Shown here: positions 1 through 8,754 of the stretch, in pieces
Position numbering within the stretch: the stretch's first letter is position 1
Layout: each line of letters opens with the position of its first letter
From: VYFG01 sp965203365
GTDB taxonomy: Bacteria; Pseudomonadota; Gammaproteobacteria; Arenicellales; Poriferihabitantaceae
Reading direction: 5' to 3'
Assembly: GCA_965203365.1 (NCBI GenBank)
Contig: OZ241878.1
Coordinates: 2,852,001 to 2,916,000 of the forward strand
Length of the DNA stretch: 64,000 nucleotides
Notes under the pieces: generated by a model
What the model was told of the DNA's origin: nothing
Database searches by the model: none
What the model saw: the letters and a program-made list of their open reading frames with translations, nothing else
Position numbers and translations under genes: made by a program

Positions 1-265
1 CACGCTGTGTTTAAGGTCTTGAATATCATATGAAAGTGATGCCGAATCTTCTTGTCACAGCGTGGCCAGGGCGGGCCAGGGCCCGTTGAGGGCTCCGGAT
101 TCGGATATTTTCCCTAGGGGCCGGCGGTCTCGAACCGCCGCCGGGGCTTGCAGCCTTCTGCCGGGTGTTCTGTCACGCAGCGGCGGCGCACCGGGCTTCG
201 CCCTTGTCCCGGATTTGCCGGATCACGGGCGCGGGAATGGAAGCAGGCGGGCCCGATCTTCGCTG

Positions 266-715
266 TCAGGCCGGGCGGCGGGTCTGGGCGAGATGCTCGG
301 TCCCGCGGCGGTCCGCGAAAATCAGCGCGAGCGCGATGTTGTTGCGGCGGGCTCTGTTCGCCGGGCCGCCGCCCGTGCGGGCCAGGCAGGCGTCCTCGCC
401 GAAGACGCTGCCCCTCTGGTGGTGGTTCCTATTTTCCACCGGCCCATGCCCGCGGTTCAACGGGAGCAGACGTTTCGGCGACGCCTGTCCGGCATCAAGC
501 GAGGTGATGATACACGCGGTCTCGGTGTGGTGGCTGGTGCCGGCCGGGTCATCATCGGGATCTTTCTTCAACGGCTCCCGGTATCGGGTGACGCAGGCGA
601 TCTGGCTGACGCCCGCATAGTTGACAACGTCTTTCAGTGGGGTCAGGACGCTGCTCAAGGCGGCCGTGCGCCTGGTTGAGATCTTCGGTAAAGCGGCTGT
701 CAGCGTCCGGTTCCC
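266..715 (-). pseudogene. ISAs1-family transposase, C-terminal remnant
   Basis: Read on the minus strand this stretch encodes the C-terminal part of an ISAs1-type DDE transposase. Recognisable pieces in order are GVSQIACVTRYRE, the ITSL..A.ASPKRLL..NRGHG segment, the VENRNHHQRG block and FGEDACLARTGGGPAN, which match the family's 'ITSL...LNRGHW.IEN..H...V.F.ED.SR...GN' order. The catalytic N-terminal half is missing. Upstream, the reading frame runs into an IS21 remnant on the other strand at about 720-770. The first 265 bases of the window hold no gene I can support. This is a dead fragment and part of the IS graveyard at the left edge. Confidence 0.6.
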
Positions 716-769
716 CGTCGATGCCCCCGAGCCGTTTGGATGTCTCCGGCGAATGGCCTTAGCGAGCCT

Positions 770-957
770 AGACCAAGGGCAAGGTGGAGCGCCCGATCGA
801 CCGCTTCGAGCGCGACGAGCGAGCGCTGCTTCAGCCCCTAGATATCGGTCCCCACTGGCGCCTCGAACTGCGCCAGCCTGCGGAGCCAAGGCCGCGGCGC
901 TTTCCAACAAGTGTGGAGGTCGAGCAATGACCTCTCAGCGTCTACGCGGAGGCACTG
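770..957 (+). pseudogene. IS21-family istA transposase, C-terminal tail
   Basis: In the frame continuing into istB, this stretch reads as an IstA-like tail. It begins with a GKVER segment, passes through GPHWRLELRQPAEPRPRRFP and ends PLSVYAEALQ, followed by TGA. A TGA (928-930) lies inside the tail, between VEVEQ and PLSVYAEAL. Everything upstream, including the DDE catalytic core, is missing and replaced by the ISAs1 remnant. The position directly before istB, in the same orientation, is the standard IS21 gene order. Assignment rests on this order and the tail motif, so the family is likely but the exact element is unknown. Confidence 0.45.
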
Positions 958-978
958 CAATGAAGGCCCCGGCACCGA

Positions 979-1581
979 ACCGGCGCGATCTCTCCGGCCG
1001 AGGCCATCGAGCAGTTGCTCAGCGCCCAGATCGTGCTGCGTAACAACCGTCGACTTCAGACCGCCATGCGCTCCTCGCGGCTGCCCGCCGTGAAGACCCT
1101 CGATCAATTCGACTTCGCCTTCCAGCCTAGCATCAAGCGCGAGCAGATCGAGAGCCTGTACGAGCTCGGCTTCGTCAATCGCGCCGAGAACGTGATCCTG
1201 CTCGGACCGCCAGGCGTCGGGAAGACGCATCTGGCCATAAGCCTGGCGATCACGGCGGCCGAGGCCGGACGACGGGTCTGCTACGGAACGCTGGCCGGTC
1301 TGATCGAGTCCCTCACCGAGGCCTAGGCCGCCGGCAATCGGTCACGGCGGCCGCGGGTGCTCACTCATCCCACGCTCCTGGTGGTCGACGAGATCGGCTA
1401 CCTGTCGGTCAACCAGGACGGCACCGTGCTCGGCGACGATGTGATGGCGGCTGCCCTCATCGACCGTCTCGTGCATCACTGCTACATCGTCAACATCTGG
1501 GGGAACAGCTACCGCATGCGGGACCATCAGAACCTGCTGCAGTCCGGCTCGGGTCGACGTCGCAAGAGGGCCGCCGCGTGA
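979..1581 (+). pseudogene. istB: IS21-family istB ATPase helper, broken
   Basis: IstB is the AAA+ ATPase that loads IstA on target DNA. The reading starts around ISPAEAIEQLL and shows the conserved KTLDQFDF.FQPS linker, Walker A GPPGVGKTHLA (about 1204-1236), a Walker-B-like LLVVDEIGYL (1378-1407) and a C-terminal DRLVHHCYIVNI...SYRMR block. There are two lesions. A TAG lies in frame at 1324-1326. About 30 residues that normally follow the DEIGYL segment (the FF.LI..RYE..S.I.TSN region with sensor 1) are missing, so the protein jumps from the Walker B region to the C-terminal helix. Even with suppression of the stop it would lack part of the ATPase core. It is a remnant and not functional. 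Confidence 0.7.
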
Positions 1582-2140
1582 TCGTCGGCCGAAACGGCAA
1601 CCGTGCCGCCCGCCCGCTGTGGGTAACCGGCTTGGCGCAGCTCCGCCGAGTCAGACACCCTCAACACCGCGCTTTGGGGGAGCAAGCCAAAGGCCGAAGT
1701 GAGAGATTTTCGATTGCCAAAAATGTGCAGTTTTCGGCTGCCATTGACACCCCGGGGAAGAGCCCGCTGTTTGACACTCCAGACTCCGGGTGCCATGTGC
1801 TGCTCATCAGAGCATCGTGCTCCGGGGTCGGATGAGCCGGCCACCATGGGGTCCGGGTAACCGGGCCCCATATTTTTCAATTCAAGTTCGATTTATCAGG
1901 GCCGCCATACTTGGTGTCGAGCATGTAGCGTGTGCTCCGACATACCCTGCACCGGGTTCCACGATCTGATAAACGGTCGAGACACTAAGCCCCAACCTCG
2001 CCGCCGTACAGGCTGGCTTCGGTTTGTGATTATACAAACTTCTCCAATTGACGATTACTGCGAATGATTCATTACACGTGAACTACCAATTCCGGATTGT
2101 CCTGATTGTAATAATTCGCACTTTATGCTAACTAGTAGCC
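1582..2140. other. Gene-free stretch with a possible resolvase HTH remnant
   Basis: No intact gene is visible here. On the minus strand, 1901-2019 reads KPACTAARLGLSVSTVYQIV, which resembles the C-terminal helix-turn-helix of a serine resolvase (..EIAR.LGVSRSTVYR..). It is short and has no catalytic domain beside it. The 1720-1830 part probably contains the right end of the IS21 remnant, but I could not identify a matching left terminal repeat. The last 100 bases are AT-rich and presumably hold the promoter of the AbiE pair downstream. Confidence 0.3.
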
Positions 2141-2818
2141 ATGAAAGAAAACATGGCCCGCCTTCCCCGAGGACGCGCACAGCTTGTCCGGGTGCTATCC
2201 ACCGCTGGCGACGTGATTCACGTCGACGACGTGGTGATTGCCCTCCAGCTCGACCGTACCGCCGCCCAACGTCTGTCCCGCTGGGCTGAACAGGGATGGA
2301 TGAGACGAGTGGGCCGTGGGTGCCTATGTCGCCGCTTCCATCGACACCATGGCGTCAGATCGCGTCCTCGATGACCCATGGGTGCTCGTTCCCGCACTCT
2401 TCGCGCCAGCCTACATTGGAGGTCGCACGGCAGCCGAGCACTGGGACCTGACCGAACAGATCTTCAAGGATATCTTCGTGATGACCGCACAGCCGGTGCG
2501 TCAGAAGCGCCAATAGCTGCACGGTACGCTCTTTTCGCTGAAGCACATCCACGAGTGGAAGATCTTCGGCACGAAGAATGTCTGGCGTCATCAGACACGA
2601 GTGCCCGTCTCCGACGTGCATCGAACGATCGTCGACATGCTCGACGACCCGACGACCGCGACGACGAAGAGCTCTTCGATTATGCGGTGAGCCTCCGAAA
2701 CGGCGCTGTCTTCAAGCGCCTCGGGTTTCTGGCCGAGCGCTTTCCTGGCGGTGCTGAACTGGGCCGTCTTTGCGAGCCGCATCTAAGCGGCGGTCATGCG
2801 AAGCTCGATCCGGTCTAG
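2141..2818 (+). pseudogene. AbiEi-type antitoxin/regulator, frameshifted
   Basis: AbiEi is the winged-helix antitoxin and autorepressor of the type IV AbiE toxin-antitoxin system. The N-terminus (MARLPRGRAQLVRVL, then RLSRWAEQGWMRRVGRG) is the winged helix. After about 2320 the homology moves to another frame (GAYVAASIDTMASDRVLDD), including the typical AYIGGRTAAEHWDL. It meets a TAG at 2514-2516, then continues with LHGTLFSLKHIHEWKIFG and SDVHRTIVDMLDDP. From about 2690 it returns to the first frame with NGAVFKRLGFLAERF. One TAG and two frame changes make this a clear pseudogene. The AbiEii partner follows 68 bases downstream, also broken. Confidence 0.7.
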
Positions 2819-2886
2819 GATGGGTCACTCGTCGTGACCAGATGGCGGCTCTGCATGCCGGAGCGCTGGGCTCGCGAGGAAACGCC

Positions 2887-3732
2887 ATGATCCCCAAGCG
2901 CGAAATCCTCGCGATAGCCAAGCAGACGTCGCTCACGCCGCATGTCGTGGAGAAGGATTATGTTCTCGGCTAGCTGCTCGCCGGCATCTATAGGCACGAA
3001 GATCTCGCGGAGAATTGGATATTCAAAGGCGGCACGTGCCTGAAGAAATGCTTCTTCGAGACCTATCGTTTCTCGGAGGATCTCGACTTCACGCTCCGCG
3101 AACCGCAGCATCTCGACGCCAACTTCTTGAAAGGCGCATTTTCCGAAATTAGTGAATGGATCTACGACCAAACCGGCATTGAGATTCCGGCTGAGAAACA
3201 GGAGTTCGATATCTACGAGAACCCCCGGGGCCAATTCTCGTGCCAAGGCAAGATCAGTTACAAGGGCCCCGTCTCATCGACCCACGCCCTTCCGCGCATC
3301 AAGATTGACTTGACCGCCGACGAGTGGATCGTTCTCCCACCGGTCCTCGTGCAGATTTTCCATCCATACAGCGATGCTCCGGAAGATGGCATAGAAGTCC
3401 TAGCCTACGGTTACACCGAGGCATTCGCGGAGAAGTTCAGAGCGCTCGCGGAACGAACACGCCCACGCGATCTCTATGACGTCGTACATCTCTACCGAAA
3501 TACGGAGGCACGTCCGAAACCGCAGCGCTTCATGGAAGTCCTGCGCACCAAATGTGATTTCAAGGGCATCAGCATTCCGCGCATGACCGACCTTGAGTCG
3601 CACCGGACGTAACTTGAGGCTGGTTGGATTCACATGCTGAAGCACCAGCCCCCCGCGCTGCTCCCGGTCACGACGTTTTGGGACGCGCTCCCGGAAATCT
3701 TCGATTGGCTCCAGGGCGCCGTCGCTCAGCCG
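2887..3732 (+). pseudogene. AbiEii-type nucleotidyltransferase toxin, two in-frame stops, 3' end cut by an IS
   Basis: AbiEii is the nucleotidyltransferase toxin of the AbiE abortive-infection pair. It starts MIPKREILAIAKQ and shows the typical HVVEKDYVLG, then a TAG at 2971-2973 where the family has Trp (VLGWLLAGI). It continues in the same frame with the catalytic FKGGTCLKKCF...FSEDLDFTL (G-G-T plus D-x-D) and the EAFAEKFRALAERTRPRDLYD helix. A second in-frame stop, TAA at 3610-3612, precedes the C-terminal LEAGWIHMLKHQ...FWDALPEIFDWL. Homology ends near 3732, where the remnant of a DDE insertion sequence begins. The catalytic residues are intact but the gene cannot make the full protein. 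It is inactive by decay. Confidence 0.75.
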
Positions 3733-4728
3733 CTCCCACCGGGCTCCCGAACTGCCCGCCTTCGCCCGGGCCGCCCGAAACAGCGAGCCGCCTCGCTGCT
3801 GCACCGGATCAATGAGAAACGCCCGCCTCATCAGTTGGGCGAACCCCGTCGCCAGATGCCGCCGGCCGTGACCGTGGTTGTGTTCAAGGCCGTCGCCCTG
3901 GTTCTTCAGGGGTTTGAAGGTTTCATTCTCGATGCGCCAGCGGGCCCGTCCCGCCCGCATCAGGTCACAGGCGTTGGACTCCGTGATGGCCAGGTCCGTG
4001 ACCCAGGAGAAGTGAAGTGTCCGGCCGTTCGGGCGAACCGCCCGGCAGGCCAGGAAATTCCCCTCCCCATCGGGATTCGCGTGATTCAGCGGCACGCCGT
4101 TCAGGAACCGGAACCGGCTGCCGCCCTGCTTCCTCTCCACGATGCGGGTCGCCGCCGAAACGTCGACCCGGTGGAACCGTTCCCCATGGTCTCCCGGCTT
4201 CCCCCCCAGTACATGACGCCTGTCCCGTTCCTCCAGCCGCCGGATGGGCGGACCGTTCGAGGCCAGCGCGTCGGCCACCACCAGCATCGCCCCTGGCATC
4301 GGGTGGGTCCAGGTGGTACTGCCGTTCCGGTGATGCTTCTCGCAGCCCTGATCACAGTGCCCCTGCTTCGATGAGAAACACCCCGTGCCGTCCACCGACA
4401 GCAGGTGGTGGCCCAGCTAGGTGAAGCCCGCCAGGCCCTGGCCCCGCTGCCAGGTGGCAAACACCTTCTTGAAGGCCCGGCGGACCGAGCGCGGGTCCAC
4501 CGGGTCCAGACGCTCCCGCCCGGCCGACTCCGACGGCGCATGGACCACCCCGTACCCGTTCCTGAGGTTCGACCGGATGCGGTTCTCGTCCCGCGCATCG
4601 GGCTCGAAGCGCAGCCGCGATGGGGATTGCAGGCTGAACATCGCCAGGGCCGACCTCAGGCCATCCGTCAGGCCCAGGCCACGGGAGGCGATAGGGTCTT
4701 CGATCGGGTCTTGGGCATGGTTCATCAT
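3733..4728 (-). pseudogene. ISDol1-like DDE transposase, copy 1, broken
   Basis: Minus-strand transposase starting MMNHAQDPIED. It carries the conserved SVDGTGCFSSKQGHCDQGCE (first catalytic Asp), VVADALASNGPPIR (second catalytic Asp region) and RARWRIENETFKPLKNQG (catalytic Glu, Y-x2-R-W-x-I-E-N type). A TAG at 4417-4419 interrupts GFT*LGHHLLSVDG; copy 2 reads GFTWLG there, so a TGG codon became TAG. The segment between WTHPMPGAML and VVADALASN lacks the PLAPEPI..DG...ER.A block that copy 2 retains. The C-terminus is cut at the junction with AbiEii. It is non-functional. Confidence 0.65.
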
Positions 4729-4848
4729 CCGATAGGGAGAAGATCAATCTGGCATACCGCTTTTTGATGAAAAGTCTGCGAAAGGATTTTTTCAGTCCCC
4801 TGAACCCCCCGGATTTGCTTGTCCAGGAGGCTTGGCGGGAATTGCTGT
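3733..4848 (-). mobile_element. ISDol1-like insertion sequence, copy 1, truncated
   Basis: Remnant of an IS with a DDE transposase in minus orientation. Its left terminal repeat survives at 4834-4848 (GGCGGGAATTGCTGT), matching the right terminal repeat of the second copy at 45048-45064. The subterminal text (CCGGGGGGTTCAGGGGAC on the minus strand) also matches the left ends at 33346 and 42115. The other end is missing: the transposase reading runs straight into the AbiEii gene near 3733. Compared with copy 2 the transposase has lost about 50 internal codons and carries a TAG. The family label (ISNCY, ISDol1 group) is from memory of the SVDGTG...ASNGP and RARWRIENETF motifs. Confidence 0.6.
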
Positions 4849-4908
4849 AAGCCGGCCCACCTCTCGTCGGCTCCGGTTCTTCGCGCACAAACCAGACTTT
4901 GACCATGG

Positions 4909-6210
4909 TCACCCCCCCTCCTGATGTTCGCAGCTGAGCGGTTCAAGGTCGGCCGGCCGGAGTCGGTAGCGTATGACGTTGCCCTCATGCAGGCCCCTGA
5001 ACTGCTGCCCGACATATTTGACGACCTCTTCCCGATCCTTTTCCGGGATGTCGGCCTGCTCGGCCATGTCCATGATGCGCTCCGGCTCGAATGCCTTCCA
5101 GTCGAGGACGCTGCGGCGCACGGCCTCGCGCACGAATTCGCGATAGGCGAGCGCGGCTTTGTCGGGGGGTTCGACCTCGGTGCGTAGCGTCCTGTAATTT
5201 TCGGCCGAGGCCATGTAGGCGTCGATATAGGCCTCGCGCAGCAGGGAGATGTTATTCAGTTCATAGACGCCGATCAGCCCGTCGATATAGGCGCGGTCAT
5301 CCATGGTCAGAAACGACATGGGCGCAAGATCGGTCTTAAGCAGCGGGATGTTGGAGGCGATACGCGCGGTTCTCTTGTTGATATCCTCGAAAGCCTGCAA
5401 ATAAGGGATGTGGGCGAGTAGAAAGAAGGACTGCTCGAACGGATCGGTAATGGCTGCCGCTTTTTGAACCAGTATGTCGAATTCCTCTTCGATGGCGAAC
5501 TGGTCTTCGAGCGGCCTGTAGCTTGATTGCGAAATGCCGACAGGCATGCGACGCACCCGTCCTGCCATGGCCGGATCGGCGAGCAGACCGTCTGCCAGCA
5601 AGGCGTGGATATTGCAAAAGTCCGGCCGTGAAATAGCGATATCGCCCAGATGATCCACGACGTACTGGATCGCTTCCTTGTGGTTGAGGATCATGACCGC
5701 TTCCTTGCGGTCCTTGCCTGCAGCTTCCTCGCCCAAGCGAATGAGCCGCTCTGTTTCGAGCAGATTGTAGGTGTTCCCTTCCATGCGCGATGACGCCCAG
5801 GAAAGATCGACCAGCAGCCGTTCAAGGATGTGGCGCACGTAGGTGCCGGCGGGAAGCTGCGATCCAGCGGGCGTGCCGGCCTCGCGCAGGCGCTGCCGGT
5901 CGGCTTCGGCAAGGTAGAAGGTCTTGTCTGGAACGTATCGGTCCAAGAACTCCTTTTTGTAGCTTGCCGGCCTGCGGCGGTTATAGGGCATCTGTAAATG
6001 AGCGCGGACCACGGCGGCACCCGCGAGGCTGTAACCCGTTGCGCGGCCCCTGCCCGAAACCTCCAGCTTGCTTTCATCGACAAGCCGTTTCAGGGTGCGC
6101 CAAACGGTGGTTTCGCTCACCTCGGGCGCGGCATGCCGCCTGATATCCTCCCGTCCTGCGCCGGGATGGGCGGCGATATAATCGAGGATAGCTTGGTCTA
6201 AGAGCGCCAT
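4909..6210 (-). CDS. Fic/DOC-family protein with N-terminal winged helix, variant catalytic motif
   Basis: 433 residues. Residues 1-65 form a winged-helix DNA-binding region (EVSETTVWRTLKRLVDESKLE). Residues 140-146 (SSRMEGN) match the Fic inhibitory helix motif S/T-x-x-x-E-G/N, placed N-terminal to the core (class II). The Fic core is at about 195-300. The active-site loop reads LQAFEDINKRTAR (271-283). The canonical loop is HPFx(D/E)GNGRxxR, so the catalytic His is Gln and the two Gly are Ile and Lys, with Asn278 and both Arg kept. This form occurs in a known HTH-Fic subgroup, so nucleotide transfer may be altered or absent. The start MALLDQAILD gives a complete winged helix. The frame is intact, unlike its neighbours on both sides. 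It may be a regulator or an orphan toxin-antitoxin-like protein. Confidence 0.8.
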   Translation of the reverse strand: MALLDQAILDYIAAHPGAGREDIRRHAAPEVSETTVWRTLKRLVDESKLEVSGRGRATGYSLAGAAVVRAHLQMPYNRRRPASYKKEFLDRYVPDKTFYLAEADRQRLREAGTPAGSQLPAGTYVRHILERLLVDLSWASSRMEGNTYNLLETERLIRLGEEAAGKDRKEAVMILNHKEAIQYVVDHLGDIAISRPDFCNIHALLADGLLADPAMAGRVRRMPVGISQSSYRPLEDQFAIEEEFDILVQKAAAITDPFEQSFFLLAHIPYLQAFEDINKRTARIASNIPLLKTDLAPMSFLTMDDRAYIDGLIGVYELNNISLLREAYIDAYMASAENYRTLRTEVEPPDKAALAYREFVREAVRRSVLDWKAFEPERIMDMAEQADIPEKDREEVVKYVGQQFRGLHEGNVIRYRLRPADLEPLSCEHQEGG

Positions 6211-6244
6211 GAAACGATATTCTAATTTTTTGAAACGATTATCT

Positions 6245-7071
6245 TTATATAATATAAGGGAAATTTGTAGATTTCAAGATTTCGTTTCGCACATTTTGAA
6301 ACGATATCCATAATTCGGTCTCTGCAACGAAAAGTGCACAGGCGCGCAGCGCATTCGGGCCGGACCAGGTGTGGGTCTTCGGATCGTAGTATGTGCCCGT
6401 ATACAGAGTGATGCCGTAGGGGGCGATCCCCAGAACATGGCCGAATTCGTGGGCGACCGAATGGGCCATGCCGTCATGGAGATTGTCGTGCACATGACTG
6501 GAGATGCGAATGTTGCCGTAGTAAGGCATGAATTTGTCTCCGTCGGTGCCCGAATCGTAGGATATCGGTCCCGCGGACACCCGGCCGAAATCGTTGACCC
6601 GAACCTGAACGACAATGCCCTCGACATCCCTGATCGTGTCGATATCCTTGTACCTGTTGCCTTCAACAACCTTGATCGTGACGTCACGGCGTTTCCCATC
6701 GCTGAGCAGTCGCCTGGTCCAGATTCTCGTCGAGCGGCGCAGGACGGCCATGAACTCCCGGGACACGCCCCCTTCCGGTCGACAAACCCCGTCGCGGACG
6801 GCGTTTCGTGCGGACCAAAGTAGAACGTGACGGGCATCGTGCCGGCCGGACCGCCCTTCCAGGCGCCGTATGCGATGCCGTCGCGCTCGCCGAGCACGGT
6901 GATGGACGCGTCGGGGACTTTGGGCAGCGCGGCCGCCGATCCTGCGGCACTGACATGCGATGTCTTCAGTTTCCCGAGTGCGCTCTTCAACGCCCCGGCC
7001 CGGGCTTTCGTCGGCGGCGCAAGCCCAAGCGTTGCGGTCACGGGGCCGGTGTCATTCCAGCTCGTGCCCAA
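6245..7071 (-). pseudogene. Zincin-type metalloprotease fragment, frameshifted
   Basis: The minus-strand reading begins at 7071 and changes frame at about 6768-6772, a C5/G5 run, where one extra G would restore GFVDRKGGVSREFMAVLRRS. The second part contains HSVAHEFGHVLGI, a HExxHxxG zinc-protease signature, preceded by YYGNIRISSHVHDNLHDG. I see no third ligand of the usual metzincin type after the Gly (APYGITL). The end of the reading (ETELWISFQNVRNEIL) does not look like a natural domain end, so the 3' part is probably missing as well. No signal peptide is visible. It could be one domain of a larger surface protein. No close family is recognised. Confidence 0.4.
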
Positions 7072-7679
7072 GTCGGCGGCGCCGCATCCTCGGGCGGCGG
7101 ACCCGGGCGGGCGAGCGTCCCGCGGGCGCCAGCGTCTTGACGAATATCCGCTTCAGCTGGTTGTGCGGGTCGGTGTAGCGCCCGTTAGCGCGGGCGTATC
7201 CCTGGGTCTCGCCGAGCTCCTCCCCGCCCGCCATCGCCTACAGGGTGCCGGCGTAGCGTTCCGGATCGCAGACAGTTTCGGCGAGAAGAACCTGATGGCC
7301 GTCTGCCGCCAGCCAGATGTCCGGCCGCTGCCGGGTCATCCCGGCGAGAAAGCAGGCAGCGCAGTTCGGAACCCCTCCGGGCTCCGAGAACACCCGGAAA
7401 CGCGGGTGGTGTGCGATCAGGTCAAGCCACCGGAGCAGCTGCTCCGGCTTCCATCCGGTCCAGCGGTCGCGGGGGGCGCAATTGAAGGCGCCGTTCTGCC
7501 ACGCGGCGAGACCCTGCCACTGACCGCCGAAAGCCGAGATCATGGTTCTCGTCCATCACGGCGTCCCAGAGCGGCCGCTCTTCCGGCCTGGCCAGCCGGA
7601 CATCGACCTCAGCCAGAGAGAAATCCTCCGGCGGTTTCCTGAAGAGCCCCATGGCCTTTGCGCGACCACGAATCGACAT
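7052..7679 (-). pseudogene. DUF4338 (DruA-like) protein, broken
   Basis: Starts MSIRGRAKAMGLFRKPPED and reads FSLAEVDVRLARPEERPLWDAVMDENHDLGF. Near 7540 a small deletion with a frame change leads to GGQWQGLAAWQNGAFNCAPR, then WTGWKPEQ.LRWLDLIAHHPRF, VPNCAACFLAGMTRQRPDIW and HQVLLAETVCDPERYAGT. A TAG at 7238-7240 replaces the Tyr expected before the last block, ELGETQGYARANGRYTDPHN. This order matches the DUF4338 family, which includes DruA of Druantia defence systems and stand-alone copies carried with mobile elements. No other Druantia gene is present. It is a decayed single gene at the edge of the accessory region, next to the core nitrilase gene. Confidence 0.6.
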
Positions 7680-7897
7680 GACGGAAATATCGCACAGGCA
7701 GAACAGGAACCCCAGCGGAACAGCGCGGGCGGGCAAAAAAACCGGACAATCGCCCGAAATCCTCGCCTGATCAGCAATTCTAGCGTGGGAAGGCCCTGGC
7801 CGAATCCGTTTCGCTGGATTTTTATGTCGTGGTATAGCGCTATAATCCACTGTCCCACTTCGCTGCCAGACCAGCCGCTTCCAACCTTTGATTCACA

Positions 7898-8752
7898 GTG
7901 ACCTTGATTGCGGTCTGTCAGACCAATTCTTCTGACCAGATACCTGGAAACCTGGATCGGGTGGCCGATCTGGCCCGGTCGGCGGCTGCGGCCGGGGCGC
8001 AGGCCATGTGCCTGCCGGAATGCTTTGCCTTGATGCAGACCAGTCGACAGCAACTCATAAAGAATGCGGAAGTGCGGGGACAGGGAACAATCCAGGATAC
8101 GATGCGTGCCCTGGCCCTGGAAACGGGCATGACCCTGTTTGCTGGCTCGCTCCCGATCCAGAGCCCGGATGCCCAGCGAGTCTACAACACGTCCGTGGTC
8201 TTTGGCCCGGACGGCAAGCTGGCGGCCTGCTATGACAAGATCCATCTTTTTGATGTGCAACTGGAAAGTGGCGAGCAGTATCTGGAATCGGCCTACACCC
8301 TGCCGGGTACCCGTCCGGTGGCGGTGGAGACGGGAATTGGCGTGGTCGGGCTGACCATCTGCTATGATCTTCGGTTTCCCGAGTTGTATCGGATGCTGGT
8401 GTCGATGGGAGCGGAAATTCTGCTGGTGCCGTCGGCTTTTTCTCCGACCACCGGTCCGGTCCACTGGGAATCGTTATTATGCGCCCGGGCCATCGAGAAT
8501 TGCTGCTGGGTGATTGCAGCGGCCCAGACCGGCCGGCATCCCAGCGGACGGTCCACCTGGGGCCATAGTATGGTGGTAGATCCATGGGGACAGGTGATTG
8601 CGGAAAAAAAATCGAAGACCGGGATTGTAATGGTGGACATTGACCGCCATGAGATTATCCGGGTGCGTCGTCAGATGCCGTGTCTGGAACACAGACGGTT
8701 CCGGGTGGTCGCACCATCAGCAGCAAAATCCCTTTCAGGAACCAACCGATAA
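7898..8752 (+). CDS. Carbon-nitrogen hydrolase (Nit/YafV-like, deaminated-glutathione amidase type)
   Basis: 284-residue cytoplasmic nitrilase-superfamily enzyme that hydrolyses amides. The catalytic triad is visible: Glu41 in CLPECFAL, Lys114 in YDKIHLFD and Cys155 in LTICYDLRFPELYR. The DKIHLFDV and CYDLRFPE text fits the Nit1/Nit2 branch (removal of deaminated glutathione or omega-amidase), not the nitrile hydrolases. GTG (7898) is used as start because MTLIAVCQTNS is the family's usual N-terminus. The stop lies 2 bases before tldD, so the two are probably co-transcribed. In many gammaproteobacteria this gene sits between yhdP and tldD; here yhdP is absent and the accessory region begins directly upstream. 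Confidence 0.85.
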   Translation: MTLIAVCQTNSSDQIPGNLDRVADLARSAAAAGAQAMCLPECFALMQTSRQQLIKNAEVRGQGTIQDTMRALALETGMTLFAGSLPIQSPDAQRVYNTSVVFGPDGKLAACYDKIHLFDVQLESGEQYLESAYTLPGTRPVAVETGIGVVGLTICYDLRFPELYRMLVSMGAEILLVPSAFSPTTGPVHWESLLCARAIENCCWVIAAAQTGRHPSGRSTWGHSMVVDPWGQVIAEKKSKTGIVMVDIDRHEIIRVRRQMPCLEHRRFRVVAPSAAKSLSGTNR

Positions 8753-8754
8753 CC

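Noticed and set aside
7052..7679. Full Druantia defence system
   Set aside because: Only a broken DUF4338 gene is present; no large helicase DruE or other Druantia components are nearby.
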